64,000 nucleotides of DNA from Maricaulis sp. (GTDB lineage: Bacteria; Pseudomonadota; Alphaproteobacteria; Caulobacterales; Maricaulaceae): contig NZ_JAEPNI010000001.1 in NCBI RefSeq assembly GCF_017643475.1, positions 1-64,000 on the forward strand, in the 5' to 3' direction. The notes below the pieces were generated by a model. It did no database searches. It was not told the DNA's origin and saw only the letters and a list, made by a program, of their open reading frames with translations. Of this stretch, positions 9,173-17,809 are shown in pieces. How positions within the stretch are numbered: position 1 is the first letter of the stretch; each line of letters starts with the position of its first letter. The position numbers and the translations under genes were made by a program.

Positions 9173-10590
9173 TCGGCAGCTCCCAATACGGCCTGGCGGT
9201 TGTCGAGATAGGCCTGAATGGATTGAGCAGCGTCGAGCCCGTCCTTGATCGCCCAGACCACAAGGGACGCACCGCGATAGATATCGCCGGCCACAAATAC
9301 CCCCTCAAGGCTGGTCATACGGGTATCGCGATCAGCCGCGACATTGCCCCAGCGGTCGCGCGCCAGATCAGCATTGGCAAAAGCCTTGGGGAGGTCTTCA
9401 GCTTCAAAGCCCAAGGCAGCAACAACCAGATCCGCGTCGAGGTCAAACACATCGCCTTCAACCGCTTCAGGTGATCGGCGGCCCGTCGCATCGGCTGCTC
9501 CCAGCCGCATGCGCTGAACCCGTACCGTCTGAACACCATCGCCGTGATCATTGATCGCGATCGGATTGGCGAGCCATTCGAAGGTGACACCCTCTTCCTC
9601 GGCATTGCGGACTTCACGGGCCGAACCGGGCATGTTGGCCTTGTCGCGGCGATACAGGCAGGTCACGCTTTTCGCCCCCTGTCGGATCGCGGTGCGCACA
9701 CAATCCATCGCCGTATCACCGCCTCCAACGACCACAACGCGCTTGCCCTTCGCGTCCAGGCGGCCTGCCTCGTCAATGGCATCACCCAGATCATCGCGAT
9801 TGGAACGCGTGAGATAGTCCAGTGCTGGAACAAGCTGTTCGCCAGCGCCCGGACAGGTCAGCTTGCGCGCGGCATACACGCCGGTCGAGATCAGGACAGC
9901 GCTGTGCCGGACCCGCAGGTCAGCGAAGGGCACGTCCTGGCCGACATCGCAGTTGAGGCGGAATTCGACCCCTCCCTCTTCCAGGCGTTTGAGGCGGCGC
10001 TCGACGACACTCTTCTCGAGCTTGAAGCCCGGAATGCCGTACATCAGCAATCCGCCCGCGCGGTCGCTGCGTTCGTAAACGGTAACCGCGTGCCCGGCTT
10101 CACGCAGGCGCTCGGCGGCCGCCAGACCCGCCGGACCGGATCCGATGATGCCAATGCTGGCCCCTGTTGGCACACCCGGCTTAATCGGCTCGATCCAGCC
10201 TTCCTGCCAGGCGGTATCGGTGATGAATTTCTCGACACTGCCGATTGTCACGGCACCATGCCCGGACTGCTCGATCACACAGCTGCCTTCGCACAACCGA
10301 TCCTGGGGACAGATCCGGCCACAAATCTCCGGCATGGTCGAGGTCGCCGAGGAGGCCAGGTAGGCGTCGTGCAAGCGGTCATTGCCCGCCAGCATCAGCC
10401 AGTCAGGAATGTTGTTGCCAAGCGGGCAACCAGACTGACAGAAGGGTACGCCGCACTGCGAACACCTGGAAGCCTGGCCCGTCGCCGCATCCACCGCCCA
10501 GTCCGCATAGATTTCCTCGAAATCCTGCTTGCGGTCCTGAGCGTCGCGCGCTTTCGGGTAGTTCTGATCCAAGTTTACAAATCGCAGCAA
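9169..10590 (-). CDS. gltD: Glutamate synthase, small (beta) subunit
   Basis: FAD- and iron-sulfur-containing subunit that passes electrons from NADPH to GltB. The Cys-rich N-terminal region contains CSQCGVPFCQSGCP and CGRICPQDRLCEGSC, for the two [4Fe-4S] clusters. Next come the FAD motif GIIGSGPAGLAAAE and the NADPH motif VVVGGGDTAMD. I chose the TTG at 10590 because GGGAGG lies 8 nt before it; this gives 473 residues starting LLRFVNLDQNYP, close to the family length. gltD precedes gltB, the order described in Azospirillum and opposite to E. coli. Confidence 0.95.
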   Translation of the reverse strand: MLRFVNLDQNYPKARDAQDRKQDFEEIYADWAVDAATGQASRCSQCGVPFCQSGCPLGNNIPDWLMLAGNDRLHDAYLASSATSTMPEICGRICPQDRLCEGSCVIEQSGHGAVTIGSVEKFITDTAWQEGWIEPIKPGVPTGASIGIIGSGPAGLAAAERLREAGHAVTVYERSDRAGGLLMYGIPGFKLEKSVVERRLKRLEEGGVEFRLNCDVGQDVPFADLRVRHSAVLISTGVYAARKLTCPGAGEQLVPALDYLTRSNRDDLGDAIDEAGRLDAKGKRVVVVGGGDTAMDCVRTAIRQGAKSVTCLYRRDKANMPGSAREVRNAEEEGVTFEWLANPIAINDHGDGVQTVRVQRMRLGAADATGRRSPEAVEGDVFDLDADLVVAALGFEAEDLPKAFANADLARDRWGNVAADRDTRMTSLEGVFVAGDIYRGASLVVWAIKDGLDAAQSIQAYLDNRQAVLGAAE

Positions 10591-10911
10591 AACGCTCGCC
10601 TCCCACACTCGCCTTGACGCAGCGCAGCATAATTTTCGCAACCGCACAAGTTTGACTCGGTCACAATTTATAGAGAATTATTCCGTGGTAGCGATAACTT
10701 TGGTGAATAGGAGGTATTATTTTCGTCGTTTACGTGGGCGTAAGCAATTTCCACCCAAGCCTCATACGACGCACCGCACAATTTCCAGGAATTTCTCGCA
10801 ACCGTCTGATTTGGAAGCCATTACGAGCGCTTCTTATTGAATGACATCCGTCTGTGCTGTAGGTCTGCGGAAACTAGAAACAAAACCAAAACCAGATTTC
10901 AGGATTTATCC
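10591..10911. other. Divergent control region between gltD and the GntR-type gene
   Basis: About 320 bp, clearly more AT-rich than the flanking genes. It must hold the promoters of the gltDB operon and of the regulator. A related block (TCGCAACCG preceded by T-rich bases) occurs near 10633 and 10795. An imperfect TTGGAAGCCA lies at 10811-10820. No confident promoter or operator could be fixed. Confidence 0.4.
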
Positions 10912-11610
10912 TTGCCCAAGTCATCTCCCAGCTTTTCCGACCCAATCCAGAAAACCAGCGTCGTGGACACGCTGGCGGGAAAACTACGTGAGCGTATCCT
11001 GAAAAACGAGTTGCGCGCGGGCGAGCCGCTGCGCCAGGAAGCCCTTGCCGAGGCCTACGGCGTCAGCCGCATGCCGATCCGTGAGGCCTTCCGTCAGCTT
11101 GAAGCCGAAGGTCTTGTTGAATTCCATCCGCATCGCGGCGCTGTCGTCAGCGCCATGTCGATCGAGGAAGCCGAGGAATTGTTCGACCTACGCCTCGCCA
11201 TCGAGACCGATCTGATCCAGCGTGCAATCGAGAATGCGACCGAGCAGGACAAAAACACCGCTAGAGCTGCACTGAAGGCGGTTCAGGACGCCTACTCTTC
11301 CGGAGATGAAGAACACTGGGGCGCCTTGAACTGGGCATTCCACAAGTCGCTCTACACAGCGTCCGCCCGGCCGCGCTCCCTGGCCCTGCTCGACGGTCTG
11401 AATGCCAATATCGATCGCTATGTGCGCCTGCAATTATCGCTGGAGCGCTCGGCACCGGATCGGGCTAATATCGAACACGATCAAATGCTGCAGGCCTTCA
11501 CCAGCGGCAATGGCGAGGAAGCTCGCTCGATCCTGCAGCAACATATACAGGATGCGCGCTCATCCCTGCTGGCAGCCCTGCGCGAGCGCCAGGTCCTGGC
11601 GGACGCCTGA
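10912..11610 (+). CDS. GntR-family transcriptional regulator (FadR/FCD type)
   Basis: The N-terminal winged helix contains LREGEPLRQEALAEAYGVSRMPIREAF-like blocks (seen as EALAEAYGVSRMPIREAFRQ). The all-helical FCD ligand domain has the metal-binding pattern with Asp/His residues in LRLAIETDLI and NWAFHKSLY. The TTG at 10912 was chosen because AGGA lies 7 nt upstream, giving 232 residues; an in-frame TTG at 10837 would add a poorly conserved tail. Its position beside hydroxyproline genes suggests it controls them, probably with hydroxyproline or a pathway intermediate as ligand. Its stop and that of the epimerase share TGATCA with no spacing. Confidence 0.85.
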   Translation: MPKSSPSFSDPIQKTSVVDTLAGKLRERILKNELRAGEPLRQEALAEAYGVSRMPIREAFRQLEAEGLVEFHPHRGAVVSAMSIEEAEELFDLRLAIETDLIQRAIENATEQDKNTARAALKAVQDAYSSGDEEHWGALNWAFHKSLYTASARPRSLALLDGLNANIDRYVRLQLSLERSAPDRANIEHDQMLQAFTSGNGEEARSILQQHIQDARSSLLAALRERQVLADA

Positions 11611-12609
11611 TCAGCTGACCAAAAACCCGTGCTTGAACGGGTCTCGATCATCCACAAAAATCGTGTTTACACCCGTCTGCACAGCCCAGCCCCGAACGCT
11701 GGGACAGATCGCGTTGAATTCGCCGACCCGCGCCGCGCTTTCCACCCGCCCGTGAAACAGCGACCCGATAATACTCTCATGCACGAAGTCATCGCCGGGC
11801 CTGAGCTCACCACGCGCGGCCAGCTGGGCCATGCGCGCACTTGTGCCCGTGCCACAGGGAGAACGATCGATTGCACGCTCACCGTAGAACACCGCATTGC
11901 GCGCGTGAGCTTGGGCTGATCTTGGCTTGTCGGCCCAGAGCACGTGGTGGAAACCGCTGATTTCCGGACTTTCCGGATGCTGGCAATTCAGCTGGGCAGA
12001 TGCAGCGGCCCGCACCTGGAGGCTGCGCGACAGCAGCCAGTCTACACCCACCTCATCAAGGCCTGGGAAGTTCTTTTGGGGTTCGATAATGATGTAGAAA
12101 TTGCCGCCATAGGAGATGTCGACAACCAGTTCGCCGAGCCCCTCGACCTCAAGTTTTGCCTCGGACTGATCAAGGAAGCTGGGCACGTTGAAGATACGGA
12201 CCCCGGCGACATGATCGCCATCCCATTCCACTTCGGCGCGCACCAGTCCGGCCGGGGCGTCCAGAACCACGCGGGAGCGGTCTTTCGGCATAATGTATCC
12301 GTTCTCCAGCGCCATGGTGATCGTGCCGATCGTGCCATGCCCGCACATGGGCAGTGCGCCGGATGTCTCCACAAACAGGATTGCCGCATCGGCCCCCTTG
12401 CTGATTGGCGGATAAAGTATGGAGCCGGACATCATGTCATGACCGCGCGGTTCGAACATGAGGGCCGTGCGAATCCAGTCGTGGTGAGCGAGAAAATCCA
12501 GGCGGCGCTCCGCCATGGTCTCGCCGGCAAGGGCCGGGACAGCACCGGTGATCACCCGGACGGGGTTCCCGCAGGTATGCCCGTCCAGACAGAGGAATGT
12601 ATGGCGCAT
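11611..12609 (-). CDS. 4-hydroxyproline 2-epimerase (proline racemase family)
   Basis: Converts trans-4-hydroxy-L-proline to cis-4-hydroxy-D-proline, the first step of bacterial hydroxyproline catabolism. The 332-residue protein has both catalytic cysteines of the family, Cys89 in MCGHGTIG and Cys252 in DRSPCGTGTSA. The Cys/Cys pair indicates a racemase or epimerase and argues against the trans-3-hydroxyproline dehydratases, in which the first Cys is Ser or Thr. The next gene upstream encodes a DHDPS-like deaminase, which supports hydroxyproline over proline as substrate. The two minus-strand genes are 20 bp apart and likely cotranscribed. Confidence 0.87.
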   Translation of the reverse strand: MRHTFLCLDGHTCGNPVRVITGAVPALAGETMAERRLDFLAHHDWIRTALMFEPRGHDMMSGSILYPPISKGADAAILFVETSGALPMCGHGTIGTITMALENGYIMPKDRSRVVLDAPAGLVRAEVEWDGDHVAGVRIFNVPSFLDQSEAKLEVEGLGELVVDISYGGNFYIIIEPQKNFPGLDEVGVDWLLSRSLQVRAAASAQLNCQHPESPEISGFHHVLWADKPRSAQAHARNAVFYGERAIDRSPCGTGTSARMAQLAARGELRPGDDFVHESIIGSLFHGRVESAARVGEFNAICPSVRGWAVQTGVNTIFVDDRDPFKHGFLVS

Positions 12610-12629
12610 GCCCGGCCCCTCGCTCGTCC

Positions 12630-13553
12630 TTATTGGGCCGGAATGGCATCCAGCTGGCTGACCGGGCGCGTATCACGGGCCTCTTCAACCATTCGGATCA
12701 CCTCGGCGCGACGCGCCCCCGTCAGTTCCATGCGCGGCATGCGCACCAGCTCTGATCCACGCCCCATAACCGCTTCGGCCAGCTTGATCGACTGGACCAG
12801 ATCATGATCGGCATCGAGATGCAGCAGCGGCATGAACCAGCGATAGATTTCGCGCGCCCGGACCAGGTCACCCGCCTCGAATGCGTCCCAGAGCGCGATG
12901 GACTCACGCGGGAAGGCGTTGGTGAGACCGGACACCCAGCCCTCGGCACCCAGCAACAACTCTTCAAGCGCCACATCATCCAGACCCGCAAACACCGTAT
13001 AGCGCTCGCCGCAGGCATTGATGATATCGGTGATCCGACGGGGATCGGGCGCGCTTTCCTTGATCGCAGCCAGGTTCGCGACATCGGACAGGCGCTGCAG
13101 CGTGTCGATTGAGATGGACACGCGATAGGCGGGCGGGTTGTTGTAGAGCATGATCGGCAGACGGGTGGCACCGGCCACACGGCGTACATGCGCCTCCAGC
13201 TCGGCTTCCGTCGGCACATAGACCATGGCCGGCAACAGCATGAGACCGTCTGCACCGATCTCTTCAGCGGCGCGCGCATAGTTCTCAGCCAGCTCTGTCG
13301 TCAGCTCGGACACACCGGTGATGACCGGCACACGCCCGGCCACGACCTCGGCGATCGCCTTGAGCACATCGCGTTTCTCGCCGGCGCGCAGGGAGTTGTT
13401 CTCCCCGACAGTGCCCATGGCAATGATGCCGTGCACGCCATCGCGCACCAGATTGTCGACCACCCGCTTGGTTGCCTCAATGTCCACGGAGCGGTCCTCC
13501 GTGAACTGCGTCGTTGCCGCGGGGAATACGCCTCGCCATCCGATCTTGCTCAT
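12630..13553 (-). CDS. Dihydrodipicolinate synthase-family lyase, probable pyrroline-4-hydroxy-2-carboxylate deaminase
   Basis: A 307-residue TIM-barrel class I aldolase-type enzyme. The Schiff-base lysine is Lys165 in AAIKES and the conserved tyrosine is Tyr137 in MLYNNPP. The N-terminal GTVGEN block aligns with the GTTGE motif of DHDPS. Beside a hydroxyproline epimerase, members of this family deaminate 1-pyrroline-4-hydroxy-2-carboxylate to 2-oxoglutarate semialdehyde; that role is inferred from context. ATG 13553 has GAAGGG 7 nt upstream and is preferred over ATG 13568. D-hydroxyproline dehydrogenase and the semialdehyde dehydrogenase are not in the window. Confidence 0.82.
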   Translation of the reverse strand: MSKIGWRGVFPAATTQFTEDRSVDIEATKRVVDNLVRDGVHGIIAMGTVGENNSLRAGEKRDVLKAIAEVVAGRVPVITGVSELTTELAENYARAAEEIGADGLMLLPAMVYVPTEAELEAHVRRVAGATRLPIMLYNNPPAYRVSISIDTLQRLSDVANLAAIKESAPDPRRITDIINACGERYTVFAGLDDVALEELLLGAEGWVSGLTNAFPRESIALWDAFEAGDLVRAREIYRWFMPLLHLDADHDLVQSIKLAEAVMGRGSELVRMPRMELTGARRAEVIRMVEEARDTRPVSQLDAIPAQ

Positions 13554-13611
13554 ATGCGCACCCTTCATTCAAACCCGTAGGAAATGGAACATAATTTTCC
13601 ATACTACAGAA

Positions 13612-13623
13612 ATTGGATCCAAT
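13612..13623. promoter_or_regulatory. Candidate operator ATTGGATCCAAT
   Basis: A perfect 12-bp palindrome in the AT-rich divergent region. It lies 58 bp before the deaminase start and 83 bp before the metalloprotease start. The size and symmetry fit a GntR-family operator. An identical copy occurs at 59539-59550. Binding by the nearby GntR protein is inference. Confidence 0.45.
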
Positions 13624-13706
13624 ATACAATTATTTCAGTTAAACGCTTTGTGTGATGACAGCGTAGCGTGGTGCAGCTAGCGTTCGCGCCAAGAGGGGAA
13701 CTCCAT

Positions 13707-16178
13707 ATGTACAAAAAACTTACGACTCTGGCGGCCATTCTCACGCTTGGCGTCAGCCCGATAGCGCTCGCCCAGGAGAGCATTTCCGAAGCCGTTGATG
13801 GTCTTGATGCCCGCGAAGGCTTCCTGACGAGCTATGTCGACACTGCGAACGGTCGTGTGCTGGTCGAGCTGACGCCACAGGCAGACGGCTCGCTGGGACG
13901 CATGATTTACACGGCCCGCCTGACCTCTGGCCTCGGCTCCAACCCTGTTGGCCTCGATCGCGGACTGGGTTCCAGCTCGGAAATCCTGCGTTTCAGCCGC
14001 GTCAATGGCCAGGTCTTCGCCGAGTTCGAGAATACGGGTTATGTCGCCCTGGGCGCCGGGGAGGAAGAAGCGGACGCTACGCGCCAGAGCTTCGCACGCT
14101 CCGTGATCTGGCAAACCAACATCATCGCGGAGAGCGATGGTCGTGTTCTCATCGACCTGTCAGATTTCCTGGAACGTGACCAGGTTGGCACGGCGCGCAC
14201 GCTGTCGCGCTCCGGCCAGGGTTCTTTCTCGGTGGATGGCGGGCGCAGTGCACCGCTGACCGACAGTGTTCTGGTCTTTCCCGAAAACGTAGAGATCGAC
14301 GCAGTCCTGACCCTGCAATCCTCCTCACCGGGATCGGAAGTCCGTGCGGTAGCGCCTTCGCCAAATTCGGTGACGCTGACGATACACCATTCCTTCGTCG
14401 CCCTGCCGGATGCGGGCTACACACCCCGTATGGCCGACGACCGCGCCGGGAGCATCATCACCAGCGTCTATGACATGGCCGCGCCGCTGGACGAGCCGGT
14501 CCGCCGCTCATTTGCCTTGCGTCACCGCCTGGAACGTATTGATCCCTCCGCCACGTCTGGCCCGGTCGTGGAACCGATTGTCTATTATGTTGACCGCGGC
14601 GCCCCGGAAGTCATCCGCCAGGCCCTGATCGAGGGCGGCAACTGGTGGGGCCAGGCTTTCGAGGCTGCCGGTTTTGAAAACGCCTATCGTGTCGAGCTCC
14701 TGCCGGAAGGCGCTCACCCGGCCGATGTACGCTACAACATGATCCAGTGGGTCCACCGCCAGACACGCGGCTGGTCCTATGGCGGCTCGGTCATCGACCC
14801 GCGCACGGGCGAGATCATCAAGGGCCACGTCATCCTGGGCAGCCAGCGCGTGCGCCAGGATCGCATGATCTTTGAAGGTTTGCTCGGCGTTGACGGAACA
14901 GGAAGCGGCGGCGCCAATGATCCGCTGGAACTGGCTCTTGCCCGCATTCGCCAGCTTTCGGCCCACGAAATCGGCCACACGATCGGCCTCGCCCATAATT
15001 TCGCGGCCAGCATTAACAACCGGGCCTCGGTGATGGATTACCCGGCCCCCTGGGTGCGCATGAGTGACGCTGGTGAGTTTGATGTCTCCCGGGCCTATGA
15101 CACCGATATCGGAGAGTGGGATATCACGGCGATATCCTGGCTCTATGGCCAGGCCGCGACACCTGCCGCCGAGGCGAACCTGATCGAGGGCGTTCTGGAA
15201 GACGCCCGCGATAACGGCCTTCTCTACATCACCGACCTGCATGCGCGTGGCAGCAATGCGGCCCACCCTCTGGCCAATCTCTGGGACAATGGCCCTGACC
15301 CCGTCGCCGAGCTGCGCGAGATCATCGATGTGCGCAACGCCGCCCTGGCCGGTTTCGGCCAGCAGGTCATGGCGGCCGACCAGCCGCTGAGCTCGCTGCG
15401 CGGTGTTTTCCCGCCGATCTATCTGTATCACCGTTACCAGGCCGAAGCCGCTGCCAAGACACTGGGCGGCGTTCACTTTGCCTATGAGACAAACGCCGTT
15501 GGTGCAGCCGGCCTGCGCACCGCGTCCGCTGCGGACCAGCGCGATGCACTGGCCGCTCTGACAGCAACGCTGGAACCGGGCTTCCTGGACATCAGCGACC
15601 AGACGCTGGCCCTTTTGGCACCGGCTCCGTTCGCAGACTATGACGCGGCGGCAACGCGGGAGTTGTTCAACTCCTCCCTCTACCCGGCTTTCAGTCGCCG
15701 TGACGCAGCGGCAGCTGCCAGCCGCATCAGCCTCAATGCCATGCTGTCTTCGGGGCGGGTGGCGCGCATCGCGGATCAGTCCGCACGCGATGAGAACCAG
15801 CTGGGCCCGGACGAGCTGTTCTCCACAGTGGAAGCTGCGGTCTTCAACGCCCCGCGCGGTGAGGCAGCACGCCTGACGCCCATTCGCGAAGCCGTACAGA
15901 CCGAATATGCCGATCGCCTTCTCGCCCTGGCCAGCTCGGATAATCCAGCCGTGGCTTCCCTCGGCCGGGCGCGTTTGACCGGGCTTTCACGCTTCCTGTC
16001 CCGCGGCTCCAACGCCCATCGTAACTGGTTGGCGCAGCGTATCGAGACCGGTTTGGCACGCATTGGTGAAGGCGAGGACCTTGCTGACAGTGATACCGCC
16101 ATCCCGCCGGGCAGCCCGATCGGTGCCGACAGTTGCTGGCATTGCGACAGCGCCGAGCTTCTCTACGGAGCACGCTGA
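13707..16178 (+). CDS. Secreted zinc metalloprotease (DUF5117/DUF4953-like)
   Basis: The 823-residue protein starts with a clear signal peptide (MYKKLTTLAAILTLGVSPIALAQ, cleavage after AQ). The catalytic site is HEIGHTIGLAHN near residue 425, a metzincin-like HExxHxxGxxH, followed by the Met-turn-like SVMDYPAPWV. The N-terminal part resembles DUF5117 and the region around the active site DUF4953. AGAGGGGA lies 7-8 nt before the ATG. It is divergent from the hydroxyproline genes and shares their control region. Its 3' end overlaps the opposite DUF454 gene by 16 bp. Confidence 0.85.
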   Translation: MYKKLTTLAAILTLGVSPIALAQESISEAVDGLDAREGFLTSYVDTANGRVLVELTPQADGSLGRMIYTARLTSGLGSNPVGLDRGLGSSSEILRFSRVNGQVFAEFENTGYVALGAGEEEADATRQSFARSVIWQTNIIAESDGRVLIDLSDFLERDQVGTARTLSRSGQGSFSVDGGRSAPLTDSVLVFPENVEIDAVLTLQSSSPGSEVRAVAPSPNSVTLTIHHSFVALPDAGYTPRMADDRAGSIITSVYDMAAPLDEPVRRSFALRHRLERIDPSATSGPVVEPIVYYVDRGAPEVIRQALIEGGNWWGQAFEAAGFENAYRVELLPEGAHPADVRYNMIQWVHRQTRGWSYGGSVIDPRTGEIIKGHVILGSQRVRQDRMIFEGLLGVDGTGSGGANDPLELALARIRQLSAHEIGHTIGLAHNFAASINNRASVMDYPAPWVRMSDAGEFDVSRAYDTDIGEWDITAISWLYGQAATPAAEANLIEGVLEDARDNGLLYITDLHARGSNAAHPLANLWDNGPDPVAELREIIDVRNAALAGFGQQVMAADQPLSSLRGVFPPIYLYHRYQAEAAAKTLGGVHFAYETNAVGAAGLRTASAADQRDALAALTATLEPGFLDISDQTLALLAPAPFADYDAAATRELFNSSLYPAFSRRDAAAAASRISLNAMLSSGRVARIADQSARDENQLGPDELFSTVEAAVFNAPRGEAARLTPIREAVQTEYADRLLALASSDNPAVASLGRARLTGLSRFLSRGSNAHRNWLAQRIETGLARIGEGEDLADSDTAIPPGSPIGADSCWHCDSAELLYGAR

Positions 16179-16555
16179 CTCTTGCCTTTCTCTCCCGGTC
16201 CGCCGGGCCGGGAGAGAATGAAAGTGGCGGACGCCGTGAGCACCAGCGCCTGGGTCAGAAGGATCCACCAGCCCAGCCCCATGAACCAGCTCAAGGCGAA
16301 AGCCCCGATCATCACAGCGATGGCGATGATCTTGGAATTGCGATCAATGGCGCCATAGTCACGCCAATTGCGGATCAGCGGGCCGAAACTTCTATGGTTG
16401 AGCAGCCAGTCATGCAGGCGTTTGGAACTGCGCGCGAAAGCATAGGCCGCCAGCAGCAGGAATGGCGTCGTGGGCAAGAGTGGCAACAGCGCGCCGGCAA
16501 TCGCCAGCCCCGTCATCAACAGCCCGAAAATCAGCCACAGGGCACGACGGATCAT
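16163..16555 (-). CDS. DUF454 (YbaN-like) inner-membrane protein
   Basis: 130 residues with three to four hydrophobic segments. The N-terminal block contains GLAIAGALLPLLPTTPFLLL followed by AYAFARSS, the hallmark of DUF454. Conserved LHDWLLNHRSFGPLIRNW comes next, then two further membrane spans. The function of the family is unknown. Its ATG overlaps the stop of the dipeptidase gene as ATGA, so it is the second gene of an operon. Its end runs 16 bp into the convergent metalloprotease gene. Confidence 0.85.
   Translation of the reverse strand: MIRRALWLIFGLLMTGLAIAGALLPLLPTTPFLLLAAYAFARSSKRLHDWLLNHRSFGPLIRNWRDYGAIDRNSKIIAIAVMIGAFALSWFMGLGWWILLTQALVLTASATFILSRPGGPGEKGKSQRAP
16188..16218. terminator. 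Hairpin after the metalloprotease gene
   Basis: An 11-bp perfect stem (TTCTCTCCCGG and its complement) with a 9-nt loop begins 10 bp after the metalloprotease stop. It lies inside the 3' coding end of the DUF454 gene. No T tract follows on the plus strand, so termination is only possible. Confidence 0.35.
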
Positions 16556-17715
16556 TCGCCCTCACCCTCCGGCAGATTGGCGAGGAAGAAACGGATCGCA
16601 TTCTCGCCCATGATCAGCGCGACCTCGTCACGAGAGAAACCCTGACGCAAAAGCTCGTGCGTAAGTACAGCGAGCTCTGCGCCGTCGAAACTGGCGGTGA
16701 TGGCGCCGTCATAGTCCGAGCCCAGCGCAACGTGATCGATTCCCACCAGCTGGACCGCTGCCGTGATCGCCCGGGCGACACCGGCGGGACTGTCATCACA
16801 GGTCACATCCGCCCAGAAACCGATCCCGATCAGACCGCCCGCAGCGGCGATCTCCCGCATCAGCGCATCCGGCAGGTTGCGCTGGGTCTGACAGTGACCG
16901 TGAATACCGGTGTGGGACACGATGACCGGCTCATCAATCAGGCCCAGCACATCGCGCACAACCTGGTGCGAGGAGTGGGCCACATCGATCACCATTCCCA
17001 TGTCCACAGCTTGCAACACGACCTGCTCGCCAAAGGCACTGAGCCCGTCACCTGCAAGGCCGTGCAGGGAACCACCCAGTTCGTTGTCAAAGAAGTGATG
17101 CAGGCCGAGCACCCGATAACCTTCATCATGGAGCCGTTGAAGATTATCGATCTCGCCTTCCAGGGAATGCGCGCCTTCCGTCGCCAGCAGCGCCACCATC
17201 GGCCCGTCTGGATTGGCCAGGGCGGCTCGCAGGTCAGCTGATGTCCGACCGATCACCAGCTCGTCGCCCGCACGCTCAATACGCTGCAAACGGCGGGCAT
17301 GGAAACGCGCGCGGGCAAACAGGGAATTCCAGGTATCCACCGGCCAGCGCTGAACCACTGCAAGCGCGGTGATGTTGTCGCTGTCGGCTGAGTTGCTCTG
17401 GTAATTCTGGCCGGAGGGCGTCTTGGTGACACTGGCAAAGACCTGAAGGCGCACATTGGAATGGGCTAGGCGCGGAAGGTCGGTATGGCCACGATTATTC
17501 CAGCGACGCGGATTGCGCATCCACAGCAACATGTCCGAATGCAGGTCCGCGACACGCAGCTCGTCGTGAAGCGCGCGCGCTTCGGCTGATACCTGATACG
17601 GCGCATGAGGATGTACGCCATTCATATCGTTATCGACATGGGCGGGCAGGATCCGGAACACCCCGATGAGGATGGCCGCAACAAGAACCACAAGAGCGGA
17701 CAGAATGATGCGCAT
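16552..17715 (-). CDS. Membrane-anchored dipeptidase, peptidase family M19
   Basis: A 387-residue renal-dipeptidase-like enzyme that cleaves dipeptides with a two-zinc TIM-barrel site. An N-terminal membrane anchor or signal (IILSALVVLVAAILIGVF) precedes the catalytic domain. Metal ligands are visible in DLHSD (His and Asp), in LLATEGAHS (bridging Glu), in DVAHSS and SHTGIHGH (His), and in LGSDYDG (Asp). ATG 17715 has GGAG 6 nt upstream; a longer frame upstream lacks support. It is coupled by ATGA overlap to the DUF454 gene and probably hydrolyses imported or periplasmic dipeptides. Confidence 0.9.
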   Translation of the reverse strand: MRIILSALVVLVAAILIGVFRILPAHVDNDMNGVHPHAPYQVSAEARALHDELRVADLHSDMLLWMRNPRRWNNRGHTDLPRLAHSNVRLQVFASVTKTPSGQNYQSNSADSDNITALAVVQRWPVDTWNSLFARARFHARRLQRIERAGDELVIGRTSADLRAALANPDGPMVALLATEGAHSLEGEIDNLQRLHDEGYRVLGLHHFFDNELGGSLHGLAGDGLSAFGEQVVLQAVDMGMVIDVAHSSHQVVRDVLGLIDEPVIVSHTGIHGHCQTQRNLPDALMREIAAAGGLIGIGFWADVTCDDSPAGVARAITAAVQLVGIDHVALGSDYDGAITASFDGAELAVLTHELLRQGFSRDEVALIMGENAIRFFLANLPEGEGE

Positions 17716-17755
17716 GACAATCTCCGTGCCAACAGCTTGCCGGGGTTTGCCACAC

Positions 17756-17787
17756 AAAAAAAGAGGCCGCTGGCTCGCAGCGGCCTC
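17756..17787 (-). terminator. Rho-independent terminator
   Basis: On the minus strand a perfect 10-bp stem (GAGGCCGCTG and its complement, 5-nt loop) is followed by seven T. It ends the transcript of the tandem-domain exported gene, whose stop lies 22 bp before it. Confidence 0.88.
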
Positions 17788-17809
17788 TCCGATTGTCAGA
17801 CGAGTTGAA

